This document shows, piece after piece, positions 34,759 through 44,572 of a stretch of 64,000 bases of DNA. Positions within the stretch are counted from its first letter, which is position 1; every line of letters begins with the position of its first letter. The stretch covers positions 46,654,412 to 46,718,411 of the forward strand of contig OW799234.1 in NCBI GenBank assembly GCA_941918925.1. The letters are read 5' to 3'. Source of the stretch: Phyto melanocephala (Eukaryota > Arthropoda > Insecta > Diptera > Rhinophoridae). Position numbers and translations under genes: made by a program. The notes beneath the pieces are model-generated. The model was not told the DNA's origin, searched no databases, and was given only the letters and a program-made list of their open reading frames with translations.

Positions 34759-36903
34759 CAAGTAAGAGCACTATATTCGGCTGTGCCGAATCTTTTATAC
34801 CCACCACCAATTTTGTGTACATTTAAAGCACATTATTTATTATATTGTTAATCATTATGGAATAATCTCTTTATAATAAAATATGTATCACTTTCTTTGT
34901 AGAGGGTGGTTAAATTTTAAGGGCCCATGTTGAAGGTGAGCCACACAAACAACAAGTTTTTTTTTGCATTTCATTTGACCTTTCTCAATCTCAGACTAAC
35001 TTAATTTGAACAGTGAAAAAGAACGCAAATGAGCAACGCGTTAAAGTTATTCAGGTTTTTTATAAAAATGGGCGTTTAAATCAAAATGCATTTTGTGCAC
35101 TTCGTAATTCTTTTGATCAACATAATCGTTCAAATTCGTCCACAATCGGGAGAATTGTAAAATATATTTAAATTTCTGCAAAACAGGTCTGTATAAAATG
35201 TTAGAAAATCTGTGAATGCCTTCTTAGTTCGTTGAATGGGAACCATTGCTGTTTTTTGCGATAGTGTGGCAAAACAATTGAGCATCAACATTGTCATTGA
35301 AAATTTGGACAATCAGATAGAGGAAAGGCGCCAAGGAAGGGGGGGGGGGGGCATTTGGCCGATATTTTGTTAAATACATAATTGAACCATACAAATATTA
35401 TCATTACAAAAAGAAATAATAATAATTTCCTCAATAATTTGTGTTTTATTTAAATTCAACATCGGCCCTTAAAATTTAACCACCCTTTATAACTTCGATA
35501 AGCTACTAAAATGCTTTTCTAAATGTAGTCTTTCAATGAAAGTGGGCGTTAAAGTAGGCGTGTCAATAAAGATTCTGCTAATAAATACAACTTAGATATT
35601 TCAATATAGTCCTTTATTTTCCCAAAAACTTTGTCAATAGAGAAATTAGATGAATTTAAGATAAACCGTTATATGGGAGGTAGGCGTTAAAATAGGCGTG
35701 TCACCTTATCTTTTTGGCACAACAATTACATTGATTAGAAGGATATATGTAGCCAATTTCATCATCATACCTCTAATTTTGGCGGTTTTATGAGCTTTTA
35801 AATTTCATTAACGGTAGATAACGTGAAAAGTGGGCGTTATAGTAGGCGTGTCAAAGTTGTTTTTGCGAATGAGTACAACTTAGATGTTTCAATATAGCCC
35901 TTTATTATTCCAAAATCTTTGTTAATAGAGAAATTATATGAATTTTAGTTAAAACGTTATATGGGAGGTGGGCGTAAAAGTGGGCGTGGCACCTTAATTT
36001 TTTTACACAGTAATGATATTGCCTAGAGGGATATACCTAGCAAATTTTATTATCATACATGTAATTTTGGCGGTTTTATGAGCATTTAAATTTCATTAAA
36101 GGTAGATAACGTAAAAAGTGGGCGTTATAGTAGGCGTGTCAAAGTTATTTTTGCCAATGAGTACTACCTAGATGTTTCAATATAGTCCTTTTTTATTCCA
36201 AAATCTATATTAATAGAGAAATTATATGAATTTTAGGTAAAATGTTATATGGGAGGTGGGCGTAAAAGTGGGCGTGGCACATTGATTTTCCGTTAGAACA
36301 AAGCATTTGACCAAAAAGCCATGTGTACAAAATTTCAGAGTCGTACATCCAATTTTGTTGCTTTTATGACGTTTTTGTTTTTAAATATACCGAAAAATAC
36401 ACTGTGCGGTATAAATTTTCGTACATTTTGATCGATAACTCCTTTCCTAATGCATAGATTTAGATAATTTTCGGGGACAGATATTGTTTTTACTAAGGAA
36501 ATATATATTCGAAGTTTCATGAGTCTACGTTAATGCGTTTGGACACAATTCCATTTTATTCGATGTTCGAAGGACAGGGTTTTTTCGACCTACTCTTGCT
36601 TTTCGAGCTATAACTCTCTTCCTAATATTCCGATTTAGCCCATTTTCAATACCAAACAAACCTTGTCTATAAGAAAGATTCTGGCAAAATTTGAGCCCCC
36701 TAGCTTTTTCGGTGCGACCTCTATCGTGCTTTCAACAGACGGACAGACGGACAGACGGACGGACATAGCTAGATCGTCATCAAATCAAACCCTGATTCAG
36801 AAAATATATACTTTATGGGGTCTAAAATGGATATTTCGATGTGTTACAAACGGAATGACAAAATGAATATACCCCCACCATTTTTTTGGTGGCGGGTATA
36901 AAA
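34759..36903 (-). repeat. Family A element, copy A2 (complete)
   Basis: Both ends are present. The head near 36903 reads, on the minus strand, TTTATACCCGCCACC with an AAAAAAATGGTGGGGGTATA complement. The 3' end at 34759 has hairpin ATTCGGCACAGCCGAAT (34775-34791) and tail ATAGTGCTCTTACTTG. Three ~285-bp internal repeats carry GTGGGCGTAAAAGTGGGCG (around 35680, 35960 and 36250). A GGAC/AGAC run lies at 36736-36764. It has a mariner-type insert but no hAT-like or hammerhead-like insert, so it serves as the empty-site reference for A3. Confidence 0.8.
34902..35487 (+). mobile_element. Mariner-type miniature element nested in A2, with transposase relic
   Basis: The termini GGGTGGTTAAATTTTAAGGG (34904 on) and CCCTTAAAATTTAACCACCC (to 35485) are flanked by TA. 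On the plus strand a helix-turn-helix-like peptide reads EQRVKVIQVFYKNGRLNQNA and then FCALRNSFDQHNRSNSSTIG (about 35025-35155). It is followed by shifted remnants and the CATTTGGCCGATATTTTG C-terminal piece. A 13-nt G run (about 35339-35351) replaces the junction seen in A1. Relative to A1 it is a closely similar derivative, so it amplified with its host element. Confidence 0.75.
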
Positions 36904-36904
36904 A

Positions 36905-37435
36905 GTGTTTAGAGTAGCACAGTATGGTTAATGGCCAAATTGACATGTTATCAAAACTTTAATCAAGATTATCTAGATGTGGAAATTATGTTTTTTCTGT
37001 AAACAGATCATATATCTCATTTAAAAGTAGTATCTGACAAATCAACAAATTTATGTAATCAATCTAAAAGCATTAGTGCGATTATGTGTGTGTGTGTTGT
37101 ATGGTGGCCAAAGGCAACTACTATAGGATCTTATTAAAAATAATAAAAAAGGTAAAATATAAACAAAAAACAATTAAAATAAATGCGTACAGCTTAAGGT
37201 TAGAGTAAATTGATTTTATTAAATTGTGTAAATTAAAAATGAATAAAAATAAAATTAATTTATACTTAAATATATGTGATTAATGTACTTATTTTGTTAA
37301 ATTTTTATAAATTTTAGTTCTTAATTTTGAACATGATTTATATTATAAATTAGATTAGAGCTTAGATGCTGATACTTAGAGCTTAAATGTCTCAATACAA
37401 ATTTGATTGTAATATTTATTTTGATTTATATAATT
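36905..37435. other. No gene seen
   Basis: AT-rich with a short GT run (37086-37099). Nothing else. Confidence 0.5.
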
Positions 37436-37682
37436 CTGTGGCTTGGAACTAAAAGGGCCAATGTCAAAATATTTACTTTTGAGAAAATTGGAATTGAACT
37501 TTAACTTTTATAGATGCTTTCATAGTGACATTGGCCAGCATTTTATTTATGAAGCTGTTCTGGGTTAAGTATGACTTTAGCTGTTTTACCATAATGAAAA
37601 AGAGCAAGAAAACAAATCTAATGCAATGATTAACTCAAAAGAGCAAAAAAGTGACATTAGCCCTTTTAGCTCCAAGCCACAG
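37436..37682. mobile_element. MITE with ~31-bp inverted termini
   Basis: The left end CTGTGGCTTGGAACTAAAAG, continuing GGCCAATGTCA (37436-37466), is the inverse of the right end (37652-37682) with about two mismatches. Flanking AATT occurs on both sides, a possible 4-bp duplication. A third internal copy of the TGACATTGGCC portion lies near 37527. The 247-bp element has no coding capacity. Its superfamily is not determined. Confidence 0.75.
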
Positions 37683-38012
37683 AATTATTCTGTATAATTT
37701 TCAGACTGTTCAGCAAGTAAAGAATTTTCAAAGAAGTGTTAAAGTTTAACTAAATCATATCTTTTAAGTTAACCGCACCTCACTTTAAAAATAATTTTAT
37801 AAATTTGCTAACATGAAAAAAATAAATATTTGAAATATTGTCTTAAAAATTTTTCAACAATTTAAGTTATTGGAAAAATTTTTGTTTGGGTTTATAAAAT
37901 TTGTATATGTTTTTTGCTTTATCTAAAATTCTTATGTTTCCACATTTTTATATTTTTTTTTGGGTATAAGGAATAGTTATGATCTGGCATAAACACCATT
38001 GGAATGCATATA
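37683..38012. other. No gene seen
   Basis: AT-rich spacer between the MITE and the Tc1-like element. Confidence 0.5.
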
Positions 38013-39434
38013 CAGTGTTGGAAAAAATAATAGGAACGAACACTTTTATTAGAAATTTTTTATTCTTCTTTTATAAAAAAAAACGTATGTATCATAAAGT
38101 TCTAAAGTGTTGGTAAAAAAAAAATCATAGGAATAAAACTGCCTGCCTACAATATAAAAAGGAAAATCTTAGTTTAAGAGATGTAGCCTGGAAAAAATAA
38201 TAAGAACGATATAAATTTACAAGATTAATATCATTGTTTCGAACTGTTAATTTTTTATCTTAGCATTATACTAATACTTAGTTGAAGCTCCAGTCATCTT
38301 TACCGATTCTTCACAATCAAGCTGCATACTTCCGTGAATATGGAGTACCATTTTTTCTTTGATTTTTTTCCACAAATCACTTTTACTGTTAGATTTGTAG
38401 TGCCCAATTTTATTTTTTAGAATTCCCTAAAGGTGTTCAATCGTATTAAATACGGAAATTGTGGGGGCCAATCCATTTCGTTGATTGTTTTCTGCTGAAA
38501 CCAAAATTTTATGAGTTTTAAGAAATGTTTTGAATCGTTATCCCTCATAAATACTTACTTCAGTGGCATTTCTCTGCAGCAAACGGCAGGATTTGGTCCT
38601 TCAAGATATTCAGATAGTCTACGGCGCGTAATTTTTTATCTATCCTATAAATTGGGCCGACTCCTGATGATGAAAAATAGCCCTATAATAAAAGATTAGC
38701 TACACCATGTTTCACTGTCTTTTTAGTATACTTCGAATTATACTCTTTCTTTTTTAGCCGGAAAACAAATATTTTGCCATCCAATTCAAACAAATTATAC
38801 TTGGTTTCATCAGATCAAAGCCAGTTTCTTGAAGTCTTTTTCTTATATTTCGGCTTGTTGCCGATGCGCATAATAAATTTTTTTGCTTTTTCGATGATAA
38901 TGAGGGGTGTATTTTGGTCTTGCGAACTGAAGCTTTGTCAGATAAATCTGATGCTTTTCGCTTTCTCCCTCTTGTTTTAGGTGTCATTTTTTGTGGATAA
39001 AATGAAAAACCTTTGTTTTTAAACCCTGCATTAATTTTGCGTTTTCGCCCATAGTTTTTCTGTGTTTTCCAAATTTTATAACAATTTCTGTTTCAGTACG
39101 CATGAAGTGCTTACCAAGACCCATTTTTAACGCTGCTCTTCAATAAAGGAAACTAAAAATTGGTATTAATTACTCAAAACTCAATTATTATACTTAAATA
39201 TTTTGATTTAACTCGTTTGATTAAAAATTTCAATGGAATACTACTCATTTACTACTCATTAAATTTTTTTTTTTTTTTTTTTTTTTTAAAGGCATTGAAG
39301 AAAAACATATGACAAATGTTATACCGTTACATTTAAAGTAAATTAACAGTTTTTACAAAAAAAAAACTTATACATTTAGAACTAAACTTATAACTAAATA
39401 AGCAGTCGTTCTTATTATTTTTTTCAACACTGTG
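38013..39434 (-). mobile_element. Tc1-like transposon, decayed but with both ends
   Basis: The left end CAGTGTTGGAAAAAATAATA, continuing GGAACGA, is mirrored at the right by TCGTTCTTATTATTTTTTTC, continuing AACACTG. TA flanks both sides (38011-38012; 39435-39436 after two extra bases). At about 1.42 kb it is close to a full-length Tc1-type element. A minus-strand transposase pseudogene lies between the ends. A 24-nt T run (39264-39287) is a later expansion. Confidence 0.8.
38285..39124 (-). pseudogene. Tc1-like transposase pseudogene
   Basis: From ATG at 39124, an amino-terminal stretch is followed by TPKTRGRKRKASDLSDKASV and KTKIHPSLSSKK (GRPRK-like hook and HTH). Next come IRKRLQETGFDLMKP (second HTH), a WCS*SFIIGLFFI stretch corresponding to MVWGCFS--G, FMRDNDSKH at 38550-38524 (family Q-DN-PKH, second catalytic D), and WFQQKTINEMDWPPQFP (family DWP-QSPDLNPIE). 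Several stops and shifts break it; the downstream LNPIE remains only as LIRLN. The motif order is diagnostic of Tc1 rather than mariner. Confidence 0.8.
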
Positions 39435-39454
39435 TATCAGATTAAAGCCAATGA

Positions 39455-40250
39455 GCTCGCTTTAGAGAATTTTCCATAATTTGTAGCTATATCGCTTGAA
39501 TTTTTGCAACAATATTGGCATTGAGTTCAAGGATTGTCTTGGGCTTGTGCACATATACATGCTCCTTCAAATAATCCCAAAGAAAAAAGACGAGTGCTGA
39601 CAAATTTGGCGAACACGATGGTCAAAAATTTTTCTGAATTTATAGAAATTATTCCCTCATAAAAAATTTAAATGAATAGTGCCATTGTATTTCGCATAGT
39701 ACGGGCAGTGGCTCCCTCCTGCTGAAACCAATTTTCAGATCTGTTTTTAAGAACAGGACATAAAAATGTTCTATCATAAACTGATACCGTTTTCCATTTT
39801 CGGTTATATCACTTCCATCTTAATTTTCGAGAAAGGAAGTTCCAACGATATTTTCAGACATAATGTCATTTATTACTTATTTAATGGTTACAATTGACGA
39901 TGATAAATGACTCTTGGAGTTTCAGAATCCCAGAACCTACAGTTTTGCTTATTAACAACAATTTGGAGGAATATGACCCTTATTACTTATAACTTATATT
40001 TGCAATAAAGATGATTTAATTTCTGATCAACTGTTGAAATTTAATTGCAAAATTTTGCTGAGCAGAACGACTTCTAGTAGATGTTTCTGGTGTTTCGGTA
40101 ACACTTTACTCTAAACGCACAATGTTTTTTTTGTTGGTGCTGACGATGAACTTAACAAGGAATCATTGCTTCAGAGGATGAAATTCTGAAGTTAAAATGT
40201 CGACGATATGCCCTTTGCATTAAAATAATTGATTGCTGATTTGTTCAGTT
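39455..40250 (-). pseudogene. Mariner-like transposase relic with FQQDGAT-type motif
   Basis: On the minus strand there are an N-terminal fragment with TETPETSTRSRSAQQ (family -ETSTRRRAQQL), then WFQQEGATARTMRNTMALF near 39730-39680 (second catalytic D replaced by E). A shifted block follows, corresponding to LFSLGLFEGACICA (family LWGYLK--VYV), and then KPKTILELNANIVAKIQAI-like sequence. It is broken by many stops. This is the lineage that gave the miniature elements inside family A, but no matching termini are visible here. Confidence 0.65.
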
Positions 40251-41192
40251 GTAAATATCTCTGTTATTTTAAAACCCCATAGTGAAATTTCGCTCACCCT
40301 TTACATAATATAGAGTTGAGAACTCATATTGCTCGCATAAAACTATCAGATAGAGCAAAATATAGTAAATCCGGAGAAGAGGACAAAGCAATAAGAAATT
40401 ACACTTTGACAATGTGCTGGAGAGGAGACTAGACACGATCAAAATACTCATCGATCCTTTAAGTGGTATTTGTAAAAATGTGTTTTAATGCACCGAAAAA
40501 TCATTTTTTTTTTAATTTTTCATCAAGTTCCTTCGATGTAAAACATACAAGTTCATTTTCTCAAAGCCTACTACAATGTTTGCCAAATATGTTTAATGTG
40601 TTTAGAAACGAGAACTTCAACGCGGCCCTTAGGCCAAACTTGGAATATTTAAAGAGTTCGAATTGGAAATCCTTAATGTGTAAGAATTTGTTTATTCATT
40701 ATCATTACATTTTATTATATCCACTGTATTAATGCATACATCTAAAAAGTAACTAATAAAATTATTTTCCTTTCTCGTTTTAGGTAAGTTAATGTTCTTA
40801 TTGAAAGAGAAAAGAGTTTTTGTGGTGAGTATATCAAAAAGAAACTGAAATAAGCATTAAAAATCTGTTTGCAGTCAATATACAAAGTACATATTCATAT
40901 GGGGTTTGACATTTACACTGTAGGACACAAACAAAGGAGACTTAAAGAAATACTTACGTTGGCGTTTGTAAAAATTACGTTTAAGTTTTGATTTAAGAAG
41001 GATATGGAAGATGGTGTCCTTTAAATTTTTTAGAAGATTTATGTTACTGCCTGTTCAATGATCAGTAATAAATAGATTGTTAAATTATGTGTGTAAGTGA
41101 ATACATCAGAAATACAAAATTCAACTGAAAATAATTACGTGTTAAACGGTTAATTTTATTTAGAATTTGTGCTTAAATATTCAACAAAGTCC
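40251..41192. other. No gene seen
   Basis: AT-rich. An 89-residue plus-strand open frame (40463-40732) and a 60-residue minus-strand one have no domain that I recognise. No exon structure or repeat ends are visible. Confidence 0.4.
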
Positions 41193-41502
41193 ATTTTTGT
41201 TAAATACATAATTGAACCATACAAATATTATCATAACAAAAAGAAATAATAATAATTTCCTAAATAATTTGTTTTTTATTTAAATTCAACATCAGCTCTT
41301 AAAATTTAACCACCCTTTATAACTTCGATATGCTACTAAAATGCTTTTGTAAATTAAGTCTTTCAATGAAAGTGGGCGTTAAAGTAGGCGTGTCAATAAA
41401 GTTTCTGCTAATAAATACAACTTAGATATTTCAATATAGTCCTTTATTTTCCCAAAAACTTTGTCAATAGAGAAATTACATGAATTTAAGATAAACCGTT
41501 AT

Positions 41503-41660
41503 TCTTATTGCTCTTATTTGACCTTTATTTTATAAAATTTTCAAATTGATTCTTCAATTTCTTTCCTGAAGATGCTACACAAAGGAGTAGCGAAATATTG
41601 AATAATAAATAAAACAAATATTATAAAGACCTCGAGCTTGAAGAATCAATTTGAAAATTT
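41503..41660 (+). mobile_element. Foldback insert with hammerhead-like core (Penelope-like terminal fragment?)
   Basis: The insert is flanked by a 13-bp direct repeat GATAAACCGTTAT (41490-41502 and 41661-41673). Long complementary arms (AAATTTTCAAATTGATTCTT at about 41535-41557, and AAGAATCAATTTGAAAATTT at 41641-41660) enclose CTGAAGA (41566-41572). After that come a 5-bp stem GCTAC/GTAGC (41574-41578 with 41587-41591) and GAAA (41592-41595), the order of a hammerhead ribozyme core. One extra T separates CTGAAGA from the stem. A 5-bp stem III (ATATT/AATAT) can form next, but the first pair of stem I is poor, so activity is doubtful. Hammerheads of this kind are known in Penelope-like retroelement terminal repeats. 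Confidence 0.5.
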
Positions 41661-41685
41661 GATAAACCGTTATATGGGAGGTAGG

Positions 41686-43024
41686 CAGCGTTGTCAACTC
41701 GGTGATTTTATCACCGTTTTTGGTGATTTTTAACATTTTGGAAGCGAAAAAATTGTGAGTCAGTGCTTGGTGATTTTTTTTTTTTAGTTTTTAGTGATTT
41801 TCTTTTTATTTCGGTGACACCAAACACTAAAATTCAAATTAATTAATTGAACAAAATTTTTTGTAAGTGTAAATTTATATACCTATACATAGTACCAAAA
41901 TGTAACTTATAGTACAATTACATGCAACTCGGCAAGAAAATAATATTACACTAAAAATTTAATTATTTATAAGATAATTGATTGCCCAGAAAGTTTTTGT
42001 TTCAAAATGTCTAACTTTATACATATATGCATTTGAGGTGAATGTGAATAAAAGAAATTCCTCTTTCTTTTGAGATCATCTTATAAATGATTAAACCTTA
42101 AAGCAAACTTTTAGCGTCCCACAACTTTAAATGTTTAAAAATTTTACCAGGAAACCTTGAAATTTTGAGTAAAATTAACATAATTAATGTTAGAAATGTT
42201 TTATCACATACAAAAGAAGATATTTTACCGTTACCAATGGCAAAATATTGAATCCAGTCGATTTTTGGATTGAAGTTAAATCGTACAAAGATGCAGTTAA
42301 CTTAAATCCCTTTGAAGCATTAAACTTAAACGTTAAACTTTTGTCGCCCCCATGAATGTGTTTAAATCTAAAATTCGGAACCGAATGTCTTTAAATTCAG
42401 TTAATTCCTTACTTCACATTAAAAATGGACTTAAACGGGAAAATTCCTGTTGCGAAACCTACCAAATAGCTGATGAAGTAAATATTCTAATATGTAATAT
42501 AAAAATATTTAAATATTAAATAATAGTTGTACTTATTTGGAGAATAATTTCTTTAATATTTTGTACAACAAATTCAAATATATTTATAAAACGTCGTATA
42601 AATGCATCAGGTATGGAAAAATTAATCCTGTCGTAATTTTTTCTAAATGTTGAAATAAATTTCTTACAATGCATCACTCCTGTGATATATTGTGAATTGA
42701 TAATTACTTTAATAATTAAATATTTTTGTTCTTTTTTTCAATGTTTTTGTTTATTTTTATTTACATATAAATATATGTATCTATGTAAATCTGTACTGAC
42801 TGACTAAAAGATATTCGTTGTTTGATTTTTGTAAATTTTTTTGTTATTTATTCTGATATACATTTAAAAATGTCTTATTTATAAAGAAATTTATATAAAT
42901 GTATAATTTTATTAAATAAATAAAAAAATAATTTACAAATTATAAATTTAGTGCTTTTTTTTGAGAATGACGCGTTTTTTCCTGGGTTATGGTGCTTTTT
43001 GAAATTTTAAAGTTGACAACGCTG
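41686..43024. mobile_element. Non-autonomous hAT-like element inserted in A3
   Basis: Perfect 13-bp inverted termini CAGCGTTGTCAAC (41686-41698) and GTTGACAACGCTG (43012-43024) are flanked by an exact 8-bp duplication GAGGTAGG (41678-41685 and 43025-43032). The interior is extremely AT-rich with GGTGATTTT/GGTGCTTTTT words near the ends and no transposase. The termini differ from the 26580 element, so this is a distinct hAT-like family. Confidence 0.88.
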
Positions 43025-43970
43025 GAGGTAGGGGTTAAAGTAATCTTATCTTTTTGGCACAACAATTAAATTGATAAGAAGGATATATGTAACAAATTTC
43101 ATCATCATACCTCTAGTTATGTCGGTTTTATGAGCTTTTAAATTTCATTAACGGTAGATAACGTGAAAAGTGGGCGTCAAAGCTACTTTTGCGAATGAGT
43201 ATATTTTAGATGTTTCAATATAGTCCTTTATTATTCCAAAATCTTTATTAATAGAAAAATTATATGAATTTTAGGTGAAACGCTTTATGGGAGGTGGGCG
43301 TAAAAGTGGGCGTGGCACATTGATTTTCCGTTACAAAAAAGCGTCTCACCAAAAAGCAAAGTGTGCAAAATTTCAGAGTCGTACATCCAATTTTGTTGCT
43401 TTTATGCCGTTTTTGGTTTTAAATATACCGAAAAATACACTGTGCGGTATAAATTTTCGTACATTTTGATCGATAACTCCTCTCCTAATGCATAGATTTA
43501 GATAATTTTTAGGGAAAAATATTGTTTTTACTCAGGAAATATATATTCGAAGTTTCATGAGTCTACGTTAATGCGTTTGGACACAATTCCATTTTATTCG
43601 ATGTTCGAAAGACACGGTTTTTTCGACCTACTCTTGCTTTTCGAGCTATAACTCTCTTCCTAATATTCGGATTTAGCCCATTTTCAATACCAAACAAACC
43701 TTGTCTATAAGAAAGACTCTGGCAAAATTTGAGCCCCCTAGCTTTTTCGGTGCGACCTCTATCGTGCTTTCAACAGACGGACAGACGGACGGACATAGCT
43801 AGATCGTCATCAAATCAAAACCTGATTCAGAATATATACACTTTATGGGGTCTAAAATGGATATTTCGATGTGTTACAAACGGAATGACAAAATGAATAT
43901 ACCCCCACCATTTCTTTGGTGGTGGTTATAAAAACAAACATAAATGAAAGGTAACTGTAAAAAATATATG

Positions 43971-44146
43971 CAGTGAAAACTGTTTAGAGTGAATACTCTC
44001 TTTAACGGACACCTCGCTTTAATTGACAAAAACACTGAACCGTAATAAATAATAATAGTTTTCATGTGAATGAACCTTCCATAAGTGGACACTCCCTTAT
44101 ATGGACCTGCACAACTATTTTGTATATATTTCGGAGGGTTTTCACT
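43971..44146. mobile_element. Pogo/Tigger-like MITE
   Basis: The left end CAGTGAAAAC and the right end GTTTTCACT are inverted. Internally TTTAACGGACACCTC and AAGTGGACACTCCC, then TTATATGGAC, recall the Tigger/pogo terminal sequence (CAGTGAAACCTC...GGACAC). It is 176 bp and non-coding. TA lies close to, but not exactly at, both ends. Confidence 0.5.
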
Positions 44147-44445
44147 TTATCATGTGAACATTTCCTTAAAATTTTAAATAATGAATAATAATGCAGTACA
44201 CAATGAATTTGCTATGCTTTTAGTTGAACAATTAAACAATTTAAACACAAGAAATTGTTTTTTTATTGTAGAGAATTCATAATAATGCAGTATACGCTGA
44301 ATTTATTATTTATTTTCTTGGAATAATGGAAATTTTCAATACGTTTAACTGTTTTAAAATATTTTCCAATTAACGATATAATTTTTTACGCTCTGTATTT
44401 GTCGCTGTCTTATGAACGACTTAATAAAAGTGCATAAATAAATTA

Positions 44446-44572
44446 GGGGGCAAATACGGCATTCGTGATCGAAATTTTAAAATTTCTATTAGATTCTCTA
44501 TACCTAAAGCACAGCGAACTCGATCGTTGGAGTAAAATTTTTGATCGTTATCGAATGCCGTAATTTGGCCCC
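44446..44572 (+). mobile_element. MITE of a two-copy family, copy 1
   Basis: The 127-bp, nearly palindromic element has ends GGGGGCAAATACGGCATTCG and CGAATGCCGTAATTTGGCCC. The interior holds TAAAGCACAGCGAACTCGAT. It is collinear with the reverse complement of 57930-58059, including the AAAGCACAGC-AACTCGATC core. Confidence 0.75.

Larger units (their letters stand above)
41193..43930 (-). repeat. Family A element, copy A3, 3'-truncated and carrying two nested inserts
   Basis: The head at 43930 (minus strand: TATAACCACCACC and ATGGTGGGGGTATATTCATT) runs through a body collinear with A2. It ends at 41193 inside the mariner-type insert, of which only the TTTAACCACCC end (41317, TA at 41318) remains. 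It is interrupted by a 158-bp hammerhead-like insert (41503-41660) and a 1,339-bp hAT-like element (41686-43024). A2 carries the uninterrupted version at 35660-35700. Confidence 0.8.

Noticed and set aside
35339..35351. 13-nt G run as a possible G-quadruplex or regulatory site
   Set aside because: It lies inside a dead mariner-type derivative and is most simply homopolymer expansion at a junction.
36663..36866. Plus-strand open frame with DGQTDRRTD
   Set aside because: It reads through the GGAC/AGAC run in the head of family A copy A2; the equivalent region of other copies is not open.
43275..43469. Plus-strand open frame MKRFMGGGRKSGRGTLIF... and its counterpart at 235-429
   Set aside because: Both translate the GGGAGGTGGGCGTAAAAGTG repeat of family A; they are repeat-derived and not conserved as protein across copies.
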